Origin: Dimargaris cristalligena
Lineage: Eukaryota; Kickxellomycota; Dimargaritomycetes; Dimargaritales; Dimargaritaceae
Length of the DNA stretch: 64,000 bases
Direction: 5' to 3'
NCBI GenBank assembly: GCA_027576995.1
Contig: JANBQC010000003.1
Location: forward strand, 121,223 to 185,222
The notes under the pieces are model-generated. The model did not search any database. It was not told where the DNA came from and worked only from the letters and a program-made list of their open reading frames with translations. Positions 12,899 to 25,079 of the stretch are shown here, one piece after another (the stretch's first letter is position 1; each line of letters starts with the position of its first letter). The position numbers and the translations under genes are program-made.

Positions 12899-13882
12899 AT
12901 GGTTCAAACCACCCAAACTCCGCCCGGGGCCCTAGGTCCCAAGGCCCGTCCGAGTTTATTGACCGACCAGTCGCCCCCGGCCTTCTCGTTCCTCTCGGCC
13001 GCCGCCCCCGCATTCAAGCCGACCCTCATCAAGCGTACCTCCCAGACCATTATCATTCGCGACCCCAATGACCCCTCCGTGGTTAAAAACATAGCCGCAT
13101 TGAAGGCTTCGGTCCAACCGCCTCCCCCGCCCGGTTCTGCCAAGCAGTCAGCTCCTACCACCCCGACACCCCGGCCGGCTTTTACCGCGGGCGACGCTCC
13201 GCCGGGTTCGGCCACTTCGTTTGACGCCCCTCCTTATTCGCCCTACCCCGAGTCTTCGGTAGTGAGTTTCCCTCGACTACCCGATACTCCGCCGCTGGAC
13301 CCGCCCATGGAACTACCCCCGACCGCCTCCCTATTTGAAACTCTCCCGAATAGCTTACCGGCCCGGAATAGCCCCTCGTATCCCAAATCCACCAAGCTGG
13401 GGCTGGTACGACCATTCGTCCCCTCCAGCAAACCCCCTTTGGCTAGCGACTCCGCTACGCATCCCACCTCCAGTGTCCCCGCCTTGAAAGCCGTTCCTCT
13501 GGCGCGAGTACCCAGCTCCACCCCCACCCTGACCTATTCTGCCGCACCCATCCGGGCGGTGGCTACCAACCCACTACCCCTGGGTCTCCCCCCGCTTTCG
13601 GGCTCCTATCTAATGCCTTCCCATCATCATTCAGGCCAACCCCCATCCTCACACCGTCGCGGCCGCCACCTGTTCACCGCGGACGTAGAGCTACACAACC
13701 GGGCGCTACACCGAGTCAAGGTCTTCGAGCACGATAACCCAGCGGATATTGCTAACCGTATCGTTCGGGAACACAGCGTGCCATCACCGACCACCAGCGC
13801 CGCCCGGTTGACCAAAATTCTGCAACAGCGTAAGGGACAAGCCCTCCTCGGCATACGTATTATGTACGGGAATCAACCGTAA
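12899..13882 (+). CDS. Uncharacterised proline/serine-rich protein
   Basis: A 327-residue single-exon gene starting at ATG (12899). I do not recognise the family. Three parts are visible: an N-terminal segment with a SQTIIIRDPNDPSVV motif near residue 50; a long low-complexity middle (about 75-240) rich in Pro, Ser and Ala with short PPP runs; and a compact, charged C-terminal segment (about 245-327) that looks folded. That segment contains VKVFEHDNPADIANRIVREH, the pattern 'hV.e.DnP.diA..hvreh' that recurs in short fungal domains of unknown role. No signal peptide or membrane helix is seen, so it is probably a cytoplasmic or nuclear scaffold or adaptor (inference). Strong C/G third-position bias and an uninterrupted frame support a real gene. 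A perfect tandem 30-bp duplication lies just upstream. Confidence 0.75.
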   Translation: MVQTTQTPPGALGPKARPSLLTDQSPPAFSFLSAAAPAFKPTLIKRTSQTIIIRDPNDPSVVKNIAALKASVQPPPPPGSAKQSAPTTPTPRPAFTAGDAPPGSATSFDAPPYSPYPESSVVSFPRLPDTPPLDPPMELPPTASLFETLPNSLPARNSPSYPKSTKLGLVRPFVPSSKPPLASDSATHPTSSVPALKAVPLARVPSSTPTLTYSAAPIRAVATNPLPLGLPPLSGSYLMPSHHHSGQPPSSHRRGRHLFTADVELHNRALHRVKVFEHDNPADIANRIVREHSVPSPTTSAARLTKILQQRKGQALLGIRIMYGNQP

Positions 13883-16800
13883 TACCTTTCCATCCCGTAT
13901 TAGCATCTTCATTTTTTATATATCCTGATAACATTCTCTCTTTGTGTGCGTGTGTGTGTGTGCTTGCGTATCTGGAAAGTAGACGTAGGTGTACTGCCAT
14001 TTCGCCTTTCGATTAATTGTATTTCCGAGCCCCTTCCTCATTGAATATGAGATTGGCAATTAAAGGCTGGCTACTTTAAATATTGGAGCATATTCGGGAA
14101 CCGAGAGTGTGTTGTACCAAAGATCCGGGCGGGCAATGCCAGGCCCTGGATTCGCCCTTCCTATTCTACACCGCCCGGTACGGAATGCCCTGAGTAAGGT
14201 GGCGTGTTATACCGCATTATACCGGGGGGATTTGCCCTTCCGCCGGGGCCCTTTTGGAAAGGAAAGGCATACCTATCAGCGATGTGGTGGATCTCTAGAA
14301 TTTTATGGTTTAGTACAATGGTGAATATTTCCACTGGCCCATCCGGGCTTGTTACAAGTGCGAAGGTGATATACCCTGGAGTAGGCCACTTAAATATATA
14401 CCATGATTAATTTTGTAATGCTGCACTAAGAGGCTTCTACATATCAAACAGCGGGCCGCCTATATGGAATATTGCGCGAACCGTGCGTATTTGCTGGGGT
14501 GGCGGTTATATCCGCAGATTTTGGAGAACCCCGACCTTTAGGCATCACTGATACGCTACAGGGCCCCTTTAGCCACATTGATGCAATTATTGGGAATTAC
14601 CCTGACCCACCGGGGAAACCCAACAAATCCGCCGTATATTGGCATCCGGCTATCAAGAAAGGGAAGGGATCTGTGGCTTGCGGCTGATAATGAAAGCCAA
14701 CACTGCTCCCCACCCCTAAGATGTACCTGGTCTAATATAACCAGTAATAAGTACGGATTTGGTACTCGAGTTCCAGGCCTACTGCATCAACGGTTTGGCC
14801 CAAATGGGCGGACCTCCAATAAGTAGCTTAGTTGGTCGATTTAGGCGGTGTGTTAAACCAGATATATATATTGGAATAGGGGCTTTTGGGGCGACAAGAA
14901 TCCCGACGAAACGTTACGGTAAGGGGGAGGGACAACAACGGTCATGCCAGGTTTGGTATCCAAACGCCCCCGTAGCTTAACCACACCTGAGTATTGGCGA
15001 AATAAGAAACATTATCCCTTTTTCTCCCCCCTCCCTAGGTTTTCCCGTGAAATGATTGACATGTCAGAAGGGAAGCCGATCCTTCTGAAATACAACAGTC
15101 AAGAGATGGGTTACCAAACACGGAAAGCAATCTCAGTCTAAGTTGTGGGGTGCTTTACCCTCAAATTGGGCTCTACCACTCGGGCCCCTAATTGAACTAT
15201 GTGGGACATCCCTATCTTCTCCACAAGCCAATATATAAACATTAACCATATTTTTTTCCGAATCTGGAAATCAAAGGAACCAAGTTTACCTTCCACTGAG
15301 CCGGGGAGGGTGGGAGATACGGTCTTTGTTACCTAGGCGAGAGGGTCCATCTGGGAAAAGTGACTACAGTAGATGGTCGGCCGTCCCTCCCTGAAATATA
15401 TCCAGTGACTCCGTTCCCAGCCTTGGTGAAGAACTTCCTTCGTAGCAGCCGAACACCCCACCTCGGTCTTCGTATACCCACTTTAATCAAGGAAGGGTCT
15501 GTACCGAGTAGATAGATATGGGAAGATACCGGGGCCCCTTGAACTCAGTTGGAAGAAAACGAGGTGATTGACCTTATCCCCCCCCCACACACACAGACAC
15601 ACACACACTCTCTCTTGCTCTTTGTTAAAGTCAGTAAACGGAATAAAAACCTATCCACCAGTTTCGTCCAGCCAATACAATGGCCAACCATTCACTATAA
15701 CCAGTCTACATCCCAGTCAACTTGTCTATACTTGTTCCCACCCCAACATGCTGTGCTTTTTCCGACAATCCGCAAGACACTTTGACCCTGTTTGTTTGAC
15801 GTACGCTGCTCGCTTCAATATGGATTAATTGAGCCATTGACAATGGTTCATCTGAAGTCTCTCCACTTTCCGCTTCTTAAACCATTCGAGCCAAGTTAGT
15901 TCTTAAAGCTAGGATGGGTGTCAATTTTCCACTGGTTTTAATTAATGTCCTTCGTGCCGTCCTTGCCGATGAAAGACCAGCACTTTATCCGGATACCGTA
16001 GGATGCACCATGCATCTTGCGTCGTGAAACCGGTGGGTTGTCTCAATCACGGCGTTTTCCTTAATGAATGTCTTCCGGTGGAGTTGGCGCACTCCATTGG
16101 ACTCGTAGGCGGCTGGGGGGGGGTAATATGAGTAGACCACAGCATTCCCACTTTATCGGGCTGAATCCACCTGAAAACCGGTGATATGCATAGAGATGAC
16201 GCTCCTAGCAAAGGAGCAGGTTTCGAGTAAACTGCGGGCAATTCAGTCAACTCCAGTGCACCCTTGGGCCTCAGCTGGCCTAAAGTGGAGAGTTCTAGAT
16301 ACCATTCACGGAGGGGATTACAGAAATGGGCCAGGGTGCCCTTGAGTACTTTCACAAAACAAAGTACATCTAGAATAGAGAGAGAAAATGTGCGGTCGGT
16401 TATCCAGAAGGTGACCATCCGTTTTGGAATCTATTGTAATCTGATTAAACAAAGGAATACTGTCCCTTGGACCAGTCCACCTGGTTTAGGGCTGTCAACC
16501 TGTCAAAATCGACTTTGGGCGGAAGGGAGAGGGGTACTTGTTTGGTATACCTGATGTGGTGGCTCCACTCTGCCCTTATTTAGCAGGTTAGAAAAATGAG
16601 CTACAAATTGAACTCCACCAACCATTTCCATTGGCTAATGCCGCGGCGCTGAGCTGGTACCATGGCCAGGGCTGATCCATTATCACCCAGACTGGTGTCT
16701 TTTAGAATGGAACAGTTCAAACATCCCCCTTCCCTTTCATGTCCCGGCCAAAAGAAGAACACGTTAAAAGAGAATTCGACCCGTCTAGACCAGTGACGAA

Positions 16801-19800
16801 GGGATTGCCTTTGTATCCTGAGATAATCAGTTCTCTTCTTTTTAATATTTTTGACAGCTAGGATTTGCACTAATAGGCCCTCTGCAACGTAGGCGCTCAA
16901 GACGGAAGTACCGCCTAAACCAATATTATATAATCCAAGGGAAGAGGGAATGGGGGAAACTAGCCCCTCTTCTAACGGGAGTCGGCCATGTTTGCGCCTG
17001 CCACCCCGGGTGTTGCTGTATAGATGATTGTTGCAACAAATCTGTGCCACTTGCAAGCGGAGTTGACATGTCCGCCCAGCCGGGGCATAAATGACCATAT
17101 GTCGACTCCTATTAGGTTAGAATCTACTTCGGCTGCTCACAAAGGGACCAGCTGGTCCCGTTTAGAGAGCGTAAAATAGGAGTATGTTGTCGCCACCAAA
17201 AGTTCCCAGTCCTTTTGGCTAACAAAGAATTTATACCAGTGTGACTCCTTCTGGGCGAACTATTACCAACCTTCATTTGGGCGAAGCTGTCAAACGACTA
17301 AGCCCACGTAGCCAAATATTCTCGTGACAACCCTTGATGGGGACTGCCGGGTTATCACCCCCCCCATTCTCAGACCTTTCGGGAAAGAATAGGGATGTCT
17401 TTTTCAGACTCTGAATCACATCATGCATGTCCTGTTGCCTCCCCTAAATCTATTCAATCAAAGGTTAAGATAATAAATTATAGGTCACCAGCGGCCATAC
17501 ATCAGTCAACTCTCAGGATGAATATCCCATTCAGAGGTTGGTAGTTCCTTTAATGAATAATGGCTAGTTAACTCGAGGAATTGAGCGACAACACCCCTTC
17601 AAATATACACCACCAATGGCTCCATATTCTAAAAACTACGAGTATGGTCCATATACTAAATACCCAGGTGCCCACAAGGATGGTAAGCCGGTTGCTTTCC
17701 CCCACGCACCACTAGACCAGCTGACCTAATAATAACTACCCCGGAATTATTCAGCGGCTGGTGTTCGCTGCAGAGAGCATCACTGCTGGGGAGTCCGCCT
17801 AGTATACTGCCGTAACAGAATCAGGCTTATGCCTGTTTTTGATAGGAAACAACCCTAAGCAGTACTAAAACAAGACTCGACTCACCTTACCTAGGACCGA
17901 GAAACGACCATCACCACACCCCCCTTTCTCCCCTCATCACTAAATAATGCACATGCCCCAATACAGTGCTGCAGCGACCGCGGGTCAGACTGGGCCAGAA
18001 GGACTTCTTTGAACCCCTGTTGCGGCGCGGTTCTCACAGGGGAACATTGGCCCACAGACACGCCCAAATACAATACGACGTAGTATGTAATACTAGTTTA
18101 GGGCACTGCTCGAACCCCTGGCCTCAACTACCAAAAGTCAGTTGGGCTTTGGGAGGGAGAGTATGGGTGAGTAAAGGTCCAACGCAGTACCGTTCGGCAA
18201 AGGGACTGTCAGTCAGAAGTTGCTTTAGAGTTTTTCACACCGTTGCTCTAAATCCCGATAAGCTGACCTTGAATGTATCATATGAGCATATTTAATAAAT
18301 TGGTAATACATAATAATACCATCCACCGAGAACAGTGGTAGGGAAAATATACCCACAACCACTTCGCAAGATACGGGATCTCGGGAAATTACAGTCTCCC
18401 GTTTTAGCATCATTTGCCATTCAATCCATTATTGTACTTTATTTTTTTCGTATGATACGTCGATATGTGGCTGGGGTATAATGACTCGACAGCAGGCTGG
18501 TTGTGGTATTCAAGGCCAATCCGAAATGGGCTCCTACCCCAGCCAAAGATCCCGGTGAGTGGGTAAAAATAGGCGGCGGGTAGGGGAAGGCTGCCGCATG
18601 GCAGTGCAGATTTATAAGGGGTATGTGTATGTCTGTGAAAAATATGCCAATTGATGTGGACCTGCTCATTACCTTTCATAAAAGGGTAAATCAGGTCTAC
18701 AAACTTTGGGGGTTACCGCCAACGGAACGCGGGTGGGTGGTGTGAATGAAGGGATGGAATAGCGGCAATGGAAACGTAACCGAGTATTCGTAGAAGCATC
18801 TTTCAATAGAAATGTACTGCTGCCGATATTAGAAGAATAGTCCGGATGCGAGTTTCAGTATTGGCCTAGCATCCGACTACGTGTATTTGCAATACCAAGT
18901 GTATACAATTTCTAATAAAAATTAGTCAACCTAAACCAAATGGTCCATGCCATGATTGGTGAATTATTTGCTGAAGGCCACTGGATTCAGCGATACGAAC
19001 ACTGATGATACTAATAGGAATGCCGATGACTACCATATAGATGGGTGGAGATAAATAAATGGTTTAGGTGTATACTGGACAAACGTGGCCTACTGTATAA
19101 GAGCATGGTTCCGCGTGCCAGTTCTATGGATACTATGCCATATGTCAGCCGCTCTATTATCATCATCAAATACCTCCAGTCACCCGACGTATTTCTGGGT
19201 GCAGACGCGGACCCCGTACTGGCTATTACGTGAAGGACAGCACCAATAGCCTAACCATTTCCCGAAACCTAATTCAACGAATCCCAATCACCCAGCCCCA
19301 TATATGCCTACGCAAACTGGATTCCCCGCACTAATATTTGTTCAATTCTAGGGCTATTAGCATGGACGGAGGAGGAGGCTAGGGTTGGGTTTATTAAAGA
19401 GACGGGGTGTTAAATTAAGCCCCTGGGCCGTCATGGCAAGGCTTCAGGGACACGATAGACCCTCCCCCCCATCTGCAGTTCACCAAGCGGACGGGTACCA
19501 TGTTCGCCCTCCCCAATTTTCCACCAACAAATAGGGAGGGTCATGTTTAATGAACTGGAAAAACACCCTTCCCTCTCATACACACGACCACCCAATATCT
19601 AGGGAATGATTAGATTGGCTCGATATTACTATCGACCCCTCTATTGTGCTACCCCTTCCTTCGCCTTAGAACCAGTAAATTAATTATGATTGTTCACCTA
19701 TATTCTAGTCCGGTTTATTCCTCATACACCCACCCACACATACTCACATACACAGACACACACAAGCACCCGCACCCATTGTTTCGCCATTATTTTTATG

Positions 19801-20835
19801 TATACTATAGGAATTCTCTCAATTCAGTGGTATTCCAAGGTTCATTTGGTCATACAATATACGGTACAATGCTACCCCTGATAAGAAAATACCACTCACA
19901 CCAAGGGCGAGACTCATCGCCCGCGAGACCAATGAACTAGGGGCGGCGGTCAGATGTCGCCGTACCTCTGCTCTTCGGTGTTAGGCGACGGACTGGCCAA
20001 GTGGTCTAGCCCCTGGGTAGAACCAGTCGGGAGAAGTCCCCTTGAAATGACGATGCAGCGCGATTCAATCCCGGGGGGGCCCTCTCTACCACACAATTGC
20101 AAAGGAGGGCGTATCCCTCCACTGAAGGATGAAGTCGGCCGGGTAGGTAAAGAGCTTATGGCATCAACTTACGGGGGGACCTATTGGCCATTGAAGGTAA
20201 AACGTTATTCGGTCTTGCGAGGCATTTCACCAATCCCCGCCCATTTAATTTACACCATGCAATGCCCGTGGGCCGCTGGGTTTTTTTCATACGTTGACCA
20301 GCTCTAGGGATATTAATCTAAATATAATAAAAATAAATAAGTAAATTGGCCCAGCGCCCCTCTTTTCCGCTCCAGCCTACCGACGCATCCCCTTCACCCC
20401 CCCCACCTCTTTCTCCTGAGTAAGGCAGTGTTATATGGTCTTCATCTCCTGCAATCTCCGGCGGTGCTTCGTACCCAGAGCGGCGTTTGGATAGTGATTG
20501 GTTTACGCATCTGGCCATGCAGCTCCCGTGAATTTTGCATGTGTACTTAAATGAGCAGTCGGCCTTACAGTTCATCACCATTTATTCCAATTTTTCCTTT
20601 TTCAGTCCACCCACGCAATGTAATAGCCGCACCGGCGTATAGTTGGATAGTCCGTTTGGGATAGTCTTTCGTTAATACCGGGAATCAGCTGGCTGTGTTC
20701 AGATGCACGACTCGTGGGTACGGCCGGCTCATTTTCAATCGATTCACTGGGAAAGGAGGTCGCTATTCATTGTGCTGGCTATAGTCCATAATAGTTGGTG
20801 GACCCCTATAACCCCCATCTGTAATTGCCACGGGT
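13883..20835. other. Gene-poor block of about 7 kb
   Basis: No supportable gene. It holds a GT-rich tract (13943-13962), CA-rich stretches (about 15586-15610 and 19728-19770) and open frames of up to 165 codons (16601-17098, minus) that lack codon bias, domains or plausible starts. No transposon hallmarks were noticed. Confidence 0.5.
13943..13962. repeat. GT-rich microsatellite
   Basis: TG dinucleotide repeat with one interruption, directly visible, about 60 nt after the stop of the proline-rich protein gene. Confidence 0.85.
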
Positions 20836-21477
20836 TCAGCCGGCTGTACAAAGAACCGATATTCGCGATGTAGAGACACTGACGGGGCATCGGTCTTGGC
20901 GCAGGTCGGTAAGTCCGCCAGGGGCGTCTAAATGGCCAGGGAAATTCGGCGCCACCCTCTCTATCTTATCAGCCATGAAAATGCCCTCCACCAGATCTGT
21001 CCCACCTGCTCTATACCGTGCACACATTGATGCATTTGGGGCTGGGGTAGAAATGGCAATAGGGGCTCGGCTATTCCCGGTGCAGGTCATCAACCAAGCC
21101 CGATTGCCGGAACCCCTGAGATACATTGATGGGGGGGAGGGTATAGGTAGGTACGTTGCCCCTAGGGGTGAAGTACAACGCCTGATACTCACTTGAGACG
21201 GGGGACTTCCTCTTGTCCTTTGGGTGGTCGCCATATGCCAGACATTGGGAGTGATTGACATAACTGCATGATGCATTCCGATCAATGGGTCTTTAACCGT
21301 AGGTGTGGCTGCCAAGAAATGGGTACGGATCGTCCATTGAAAAATTCGGGGGATGAGAGGCGGTGTCGCAACTCCATTTAATAGTTGTTTTGTCGGAAAT
21401 ACCGGCATACTGGTACAGGGTGATGCTTGGTATTTATGCCGATGCCTGGCCATAGTTTCCGCATGATCGTTTTTCAA
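20836..21477 (-). CDS. Doubtful orphan ORF
   Basis: An open frame of 213 codons beginning at a TTG; the first ATG is seven codons in. No domain, signal peptide or membrane segment is recognised. An overlapping plus-strand frame (20825-21196) is also open, so the region may simply be stop-poor. By rough estimate, a stop-free run this long is not surprising by chance in a 64-kb window. It could be a decayed gene or an exon of something unrecognised. Confidence 0.15.
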   Translation of the reverse strand: MKNDHAETMARHRHKYQASPCTSMPVFPTKQLLNGVATPPLIPRIFQWTIRTHFLAATPTVKDPLIGMHHAVMSITPNVWHMATTQRTRGSPPSQVSIRRCTSPLGATYLPIPSPPSMYLRGSGNRAWLMTCTGNSRAPIAISTPAPNASMCARYRAGGTDLVEGIFMADKIERVAPNFPGHLDAPGGLTDLRQDRCPVSVSTSRISVLCTAG

Positions 21478-22628
21478 AAGAATTTCCTAGTCTCCAGAGT
21501 CCAAGACCAATCTTATTGGTAGTACAATATACACCCTGGCCGGAGCTGCAACCGGCTGGCGGGGCGGACTTAAGGGACTGGTGTCTTATTCATAATCAGG
21601 GGAGTTTTACAGAACTATCCAAGCCACTAGCGGGGTAGCTAAAGTGAGAGGCACTAGGGGGCTGATCACTCATCCCCAGGGGCTCGGCGTTGCTGAACAG
21701 CCAAGTCCGAAAGCCTACACCCTCTTCTCCGAACCTGCCAACAGGAGTAATCGGCTTGATACCATTCAGGGGTGAGTGGTTTGTGAATCCCACTTGAGTG
21801 CTATATTACGCCAGTGTTTACCCTTATATGACCCCTTTCTTTCCAGAGGGAGGTATGGATTCCCGGTTTATTAGCCTATGATCAACCGGCCGGCCAAACG
21901 ACGCCAATGGCTTTTTCCACAGTGGGGGTCACTTATCCCCCGCCCCTGGATCTAATACCTAAAAGCCATAAACCTAAAGGACCGTTTATTACCATGGTGT
22001 CCAATTTATACGATCGGGATCATGTGTACAGTCACCCTGTTGCAGACAATCCCAAGCTGTATGCAAATGCAAGAATGCGAATTTGTTATAATCCCACATC
22101 CACTGCCAACCCCGTTAATAATAGAATTTGGGGCGAAAGGTGTTTATGGGCGATATATTCTAATAGAATGAATAGGTCGGGAGGACTTGGAACAAGTCCA
22201 ACCCCGTTGGTCCGGATAAAGCAGTTAAATAATCGTTCAAAATAAATGACGATTGGGAAAAAAATAAAACAGAGCTGAATGCAAGGCATTGGAGAAAGTC
22301 CGTGATATTAGATATCCGGGGAGGGGGGGAATTGGGCTGCGTATACAAGTGGTTAAAGTAGTGGAGAGATATTAGTGAGTAGGGGGAGGTTGGGATGCAC
22401 TGATGATGAATAATATATAATTCGCTGGAATGGTAAAATAGAGTAAAAACAATTAAAGTATGTAGGTTGTTTGGACAGGCATTGTTTCGCCTATTATGTG
22501 CGTGTAGAATTGGGAGGAGCGGGGTTGGACGACCGCTAATACGTCATGTTGACGAATAAAAATGACCGCGGAAAGTACTGTAGTAGCAAGCAATACCACA
22601 GCAATCGACGATCTGGGAAGGGCCACCT
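21478..22628. other. No gene recognised
   Basis: Region downstream of kinesin-13. The open frames here (for example 21907-22245, plus) have no domain and no codon bias. The part next to 22629 is probably kinesin 3' untranslated sequence. Confidence 0.45.
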
Positions 22629-25079
22629 TCATTGGCGGTTCTGGCTTTGACTTTGGCTGTACACTAATTGCCGGATACTATTACGCAGCTGAACGACGGC
22701 ATTTTGCTTCTTATCCAAAATTTCGTCCAATTGCTCAAGGTAGGAGACGGCCGAGTGCATCTGGGCCAGCACCTTGGCGTCATCGCCGTCATTATCCCCT
22801 TCGTAGTACTTGTGGGAGCGTAGCGATCCCTGGGGACTGGGTCCGGAGGAGGCCCCCAGGGTGTATGAGGCAACTAAACGGGTCTCCAATTTACAATAAT
22901 CGGAGGTCTCGCGGATTTGGAGGCGGTGCTGTTTAACAAATTCATCGATTTCGGCGAGATCAAAGTATACTTTTTGGGAAGGGGCCGCCGTCGACCTCTG
23001 GGCAACCGGTGGTTCCATGGCGTTAGGTGAGGGCTGGGTGCGGTAAGAGGTGGGCCGCCGTTGACTGCGGGGTGGCGGCATCACCGAGGAGGAATGCACA
23101 TTGAAACTTTGACTGAGGGTTTGGGGGTGGGCCGAATCATCAGGGGGGCTGGCATAGTCGGCGGTAGCCACTCGGCGCATGGACGGCTGACGTAGCCGAC
23201 GGGCGGCCCGTGAAGAAGCGGAGGGATCGGACAGGTCGGGCGATTGGACCGAGGGTTCATCATAAGGTGACGTGAGGTGAGCCGAAGGTGGTACTACGGG
23301 GGCCGGCGTTGTAGCGTTGGAGCTGGTCCGACTCCGTAGATTGTAGCGCCGCGGCGGGGCCATATGGCTGACGGGCTCGGGAGCGGGTGGGGAGCGGATG
23401 CGCGCGTACGAGTCACTTGGTGGGGACGGCGAGGGGCGGTGAATGTTTAGGTCCCGGAAAGAGGGCGTCTCGTCCAAAATGTTGTTAAAACCCTGTCGAT
23501 CGCCGCTCCGACCGGAGTTGGGGGCACTTGACGGGTGGCCGCCATTGGAGGACGGGTTAGACGCCGTATCGATGGTGTCCTGTTCGCAGTCGTAGTAGAG
23601 GTCGCCATCGTAATCCTCAGGGGGGTCGTGGGAGGCTCGGTCACCGTCGTCCCAGTCGTCGGGCTCCCCGTAGTAGTGGGCGTCGTCATACCCTTCGTCA
23701 TCCCCCTGGCCCGTGTTAGCCGAATCGGTATCGCGGCAGTCCGACGTCCCGCGCTCACCTTTAATGGCCTTGACCCGATCGGTGTAGCGCAGGGTGTTAA
23801 GCGAGTGCTCGCTATTGGAGATGTTGGGCGTAACCGTGGCAATCATACAGGTACGGGAATTACCGACTAGGGAGTCCTTGAGCACCTGGGTCAGTTTACT
23901 CTGCCGGAAGGGGGTGTGCTTCTTGTCCATATCGAGGGCCCGAATGCATTCCTTCAAGGCGAGGAGACTTTTATTGATTTCGGATCCTTCCATACGGGTT
24001 TGCTTGTCGGACTCCCCGCGGTCGGCCCCGCGCTCGCTACCGGCCAAGTCGATGAAACTAAATTTGCCGTGGAGGCGATCGTTATCGCGGTCGTCTTTGA
24101 GCATGATCTGGAGGATGGCGTGGGAGCGGGAGGAATCGGCGTTGGCACCCGTGGAGCCCGTGCTGCGCTCGGAATTACCGAACTCGAAGACTTCCATCAG
24201 GTCCACGACGTTTTCAATCTCGATTTCACGGAGGCCGGAGATACACACCTGTTGGCGGTGGTCCTCCCGCGCATGCAGTTTCTTACGGTTGTTGAGCAAG
24301 TCGTAGAGCTGGCTCTGGTAGATTTCGTAGAAGCTCACTAACACGGTGAGGTGCTGGTATTCGGGCTGGGTGTGCATGGCAAAGATATCGGAGGCGGCCA
24401 AGACATAGAGACCGTTCCGAGGGTCCAGCATGGTATATGTTTTTCCACTGCCGGTTTGGCCATAGGCAAAGCAGGTGGCATTACCGCCCTGGAAAATGAA
24501 ACGCACCAGAGGCTGGGCGGTGCGCTGGTACATTTCATCGTTGGTGACGGTTTCGTCGAAGACTTCGTCAAAGATGAAATGGTGCTGCTCGACGTATTTA
24601 GTCAGGTCGACCTTGACCTTGGGTTCGTGGACGGTGACACTCCGACGGCCCGTGGCCTGGACGATGTCAGTCTCACCCCGGTTAAGTTCCCGGGAGTTTA
24701 ACGGCCGCTTCCGGACACACACCCGGATTTTGGCCTCGAATTCATTGCCAATGGGCCCCTGGTAGGAGAGCCGGGCGGTCTGTTTGGCGGGGGCGGCTAT
24801 ACTATTGCGACGGCGCATAGGCTGTTTCGGGATACCGTAGGAATTTAAATTCACACTCCGACGGGTCCCTAGCCCGGTCTTGGAGTTGTAGTCGGTAGGG
24901 GCTACAATGGCCGCCCCGCCTAAAGACTGGCGGTGAGAGAAGTCGGAGTGGCCATTTTGGGGGAAGGTCTGGGTCGGGGATAGCGGTTGGAAAGAGAGTT
25001 GGGTCCGTCGGCGTTGGCTGGCCCCGGGTTGTATTGGGCGCGAGCTGGGGCGAAGGGTGTGGGAATGGCTGCTGTGCAT
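22629..25079 (-). CDS. Kinesin-13 (MCAK/KIF2-type microtubule depolymerase)
   Basis: An 816-residue protein from the first in-frame ATG (25079). The frame stays open upstream to a GTG at 25259, but contains no earlier ATG. A basic, Ser-rich N-terminal extension (1-110) precedes the motor domain (about 115-440). Visible motor motifs are the P-loop GQTGSGKT (207-214), switch I NADSSRSH (313-320) and switch II DLAGSE (344-349). The class-defining KVD motif of loop 2 is at 156-158, in KVDLTKYVE, as in MCAK. Motor placement after a long N-terminal region also fits kinesin-13. The acidic, Pro/Ser-rich linker (about 450-715) is probably disordered. The C-terminal helical region ends with LEQLDEILDKKQN, like the dimerising tail of animal KIF2 proteins. 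Its role is ATP-driven removal of tubulin from microtubule ends, in spindle and cytoplasmic microtubule control. No intron is required. Confidence 0.95.
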   Translation of the reverse strand: MHSSHSHTLRPSSRPIQPGASQRRRTQLSFQPLSPTQTFPQNGHSDFSHRQSLGGAAIVAPTDYNSKTGLGTRRSVNLNSYGIPKQPMRRRNSIAAPAKQTARLSYQGPIGNEFEAKIRVCVRKRPLNSRELNRGETDIVQATGRRSVTVHEPKVKVDLTKYVEQHHFIFDEVFDETVTNDEMYQRTAQPLVRFIFQGGNATCFAYGQTGSGKTYTMLDPRNGLYVLAASDIFAMHTQPEYQHLTVLVSFYEIYQSQLYDLLNNRKKLHAREDHRQQVCISGLREIEIENVVDLMEVFEFGNSERSTGSTGANADSSRSHAILQIMLKDDRDNDRLHGKFSFIDLAGSERGADRGESDKQTRMEGSEINKSLLALKECIRALDMDKKHTPFRQSKLTQVLKDSLVGNSRTCMIATVTPNISNSEHSLNTLRYTDRVKAIKGERGTSDCRDTDSANTGQGDDEGYDDAHYYGEPDDWDDGDRASHDPPEDYDGDLYYDCEQDTIDTASNPSSNGGHPSSAPNSGRSGDRQGFNNILDETPSFRDLNIHRPSPSPPSDSYARIRSPPAPEPVSHMAPPRRYNLRSRTSSNATTPAPVVPPSAHLTSPYDEPSVQSPDLSDPSASSRAARRLRQPSMRRVATADYASPPDDSAHPQTLSQSFNVHSSSVMPPPRSQRRPTSYRTQPSPNAMEPPVAQRSTAAPSQKVYFDLAEIDEFVKQHRLQIRETSDYCKLETRLVASYTLGASSGPSPQGSLRSHKYYEGDNDGDDAKVLAQMHSAVSYLEQLDEILDKKQNAVVQLRNSIRQLVYSQSQSQNRQ

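Noticed and set aside
15586..15610. CA-rich tandem tract as a CRISPR-like or structured array
   Set aside because: Simple microsatellite; no spacer-repeat organisation, and the genome is eukaryotic.
16601..17098. 165-codon minus-strand frame
   Set aside because: No codon bias, domain or promoter; length compatible with chance.
19973..20075. tRNA-like stretch with GGCCAAGTGGTCTA (D-arm-like) and GATTCAATCC (T-loop-like)
   Set aside because: Anticodon, T and acceptor stems do not pair; most likely chance.
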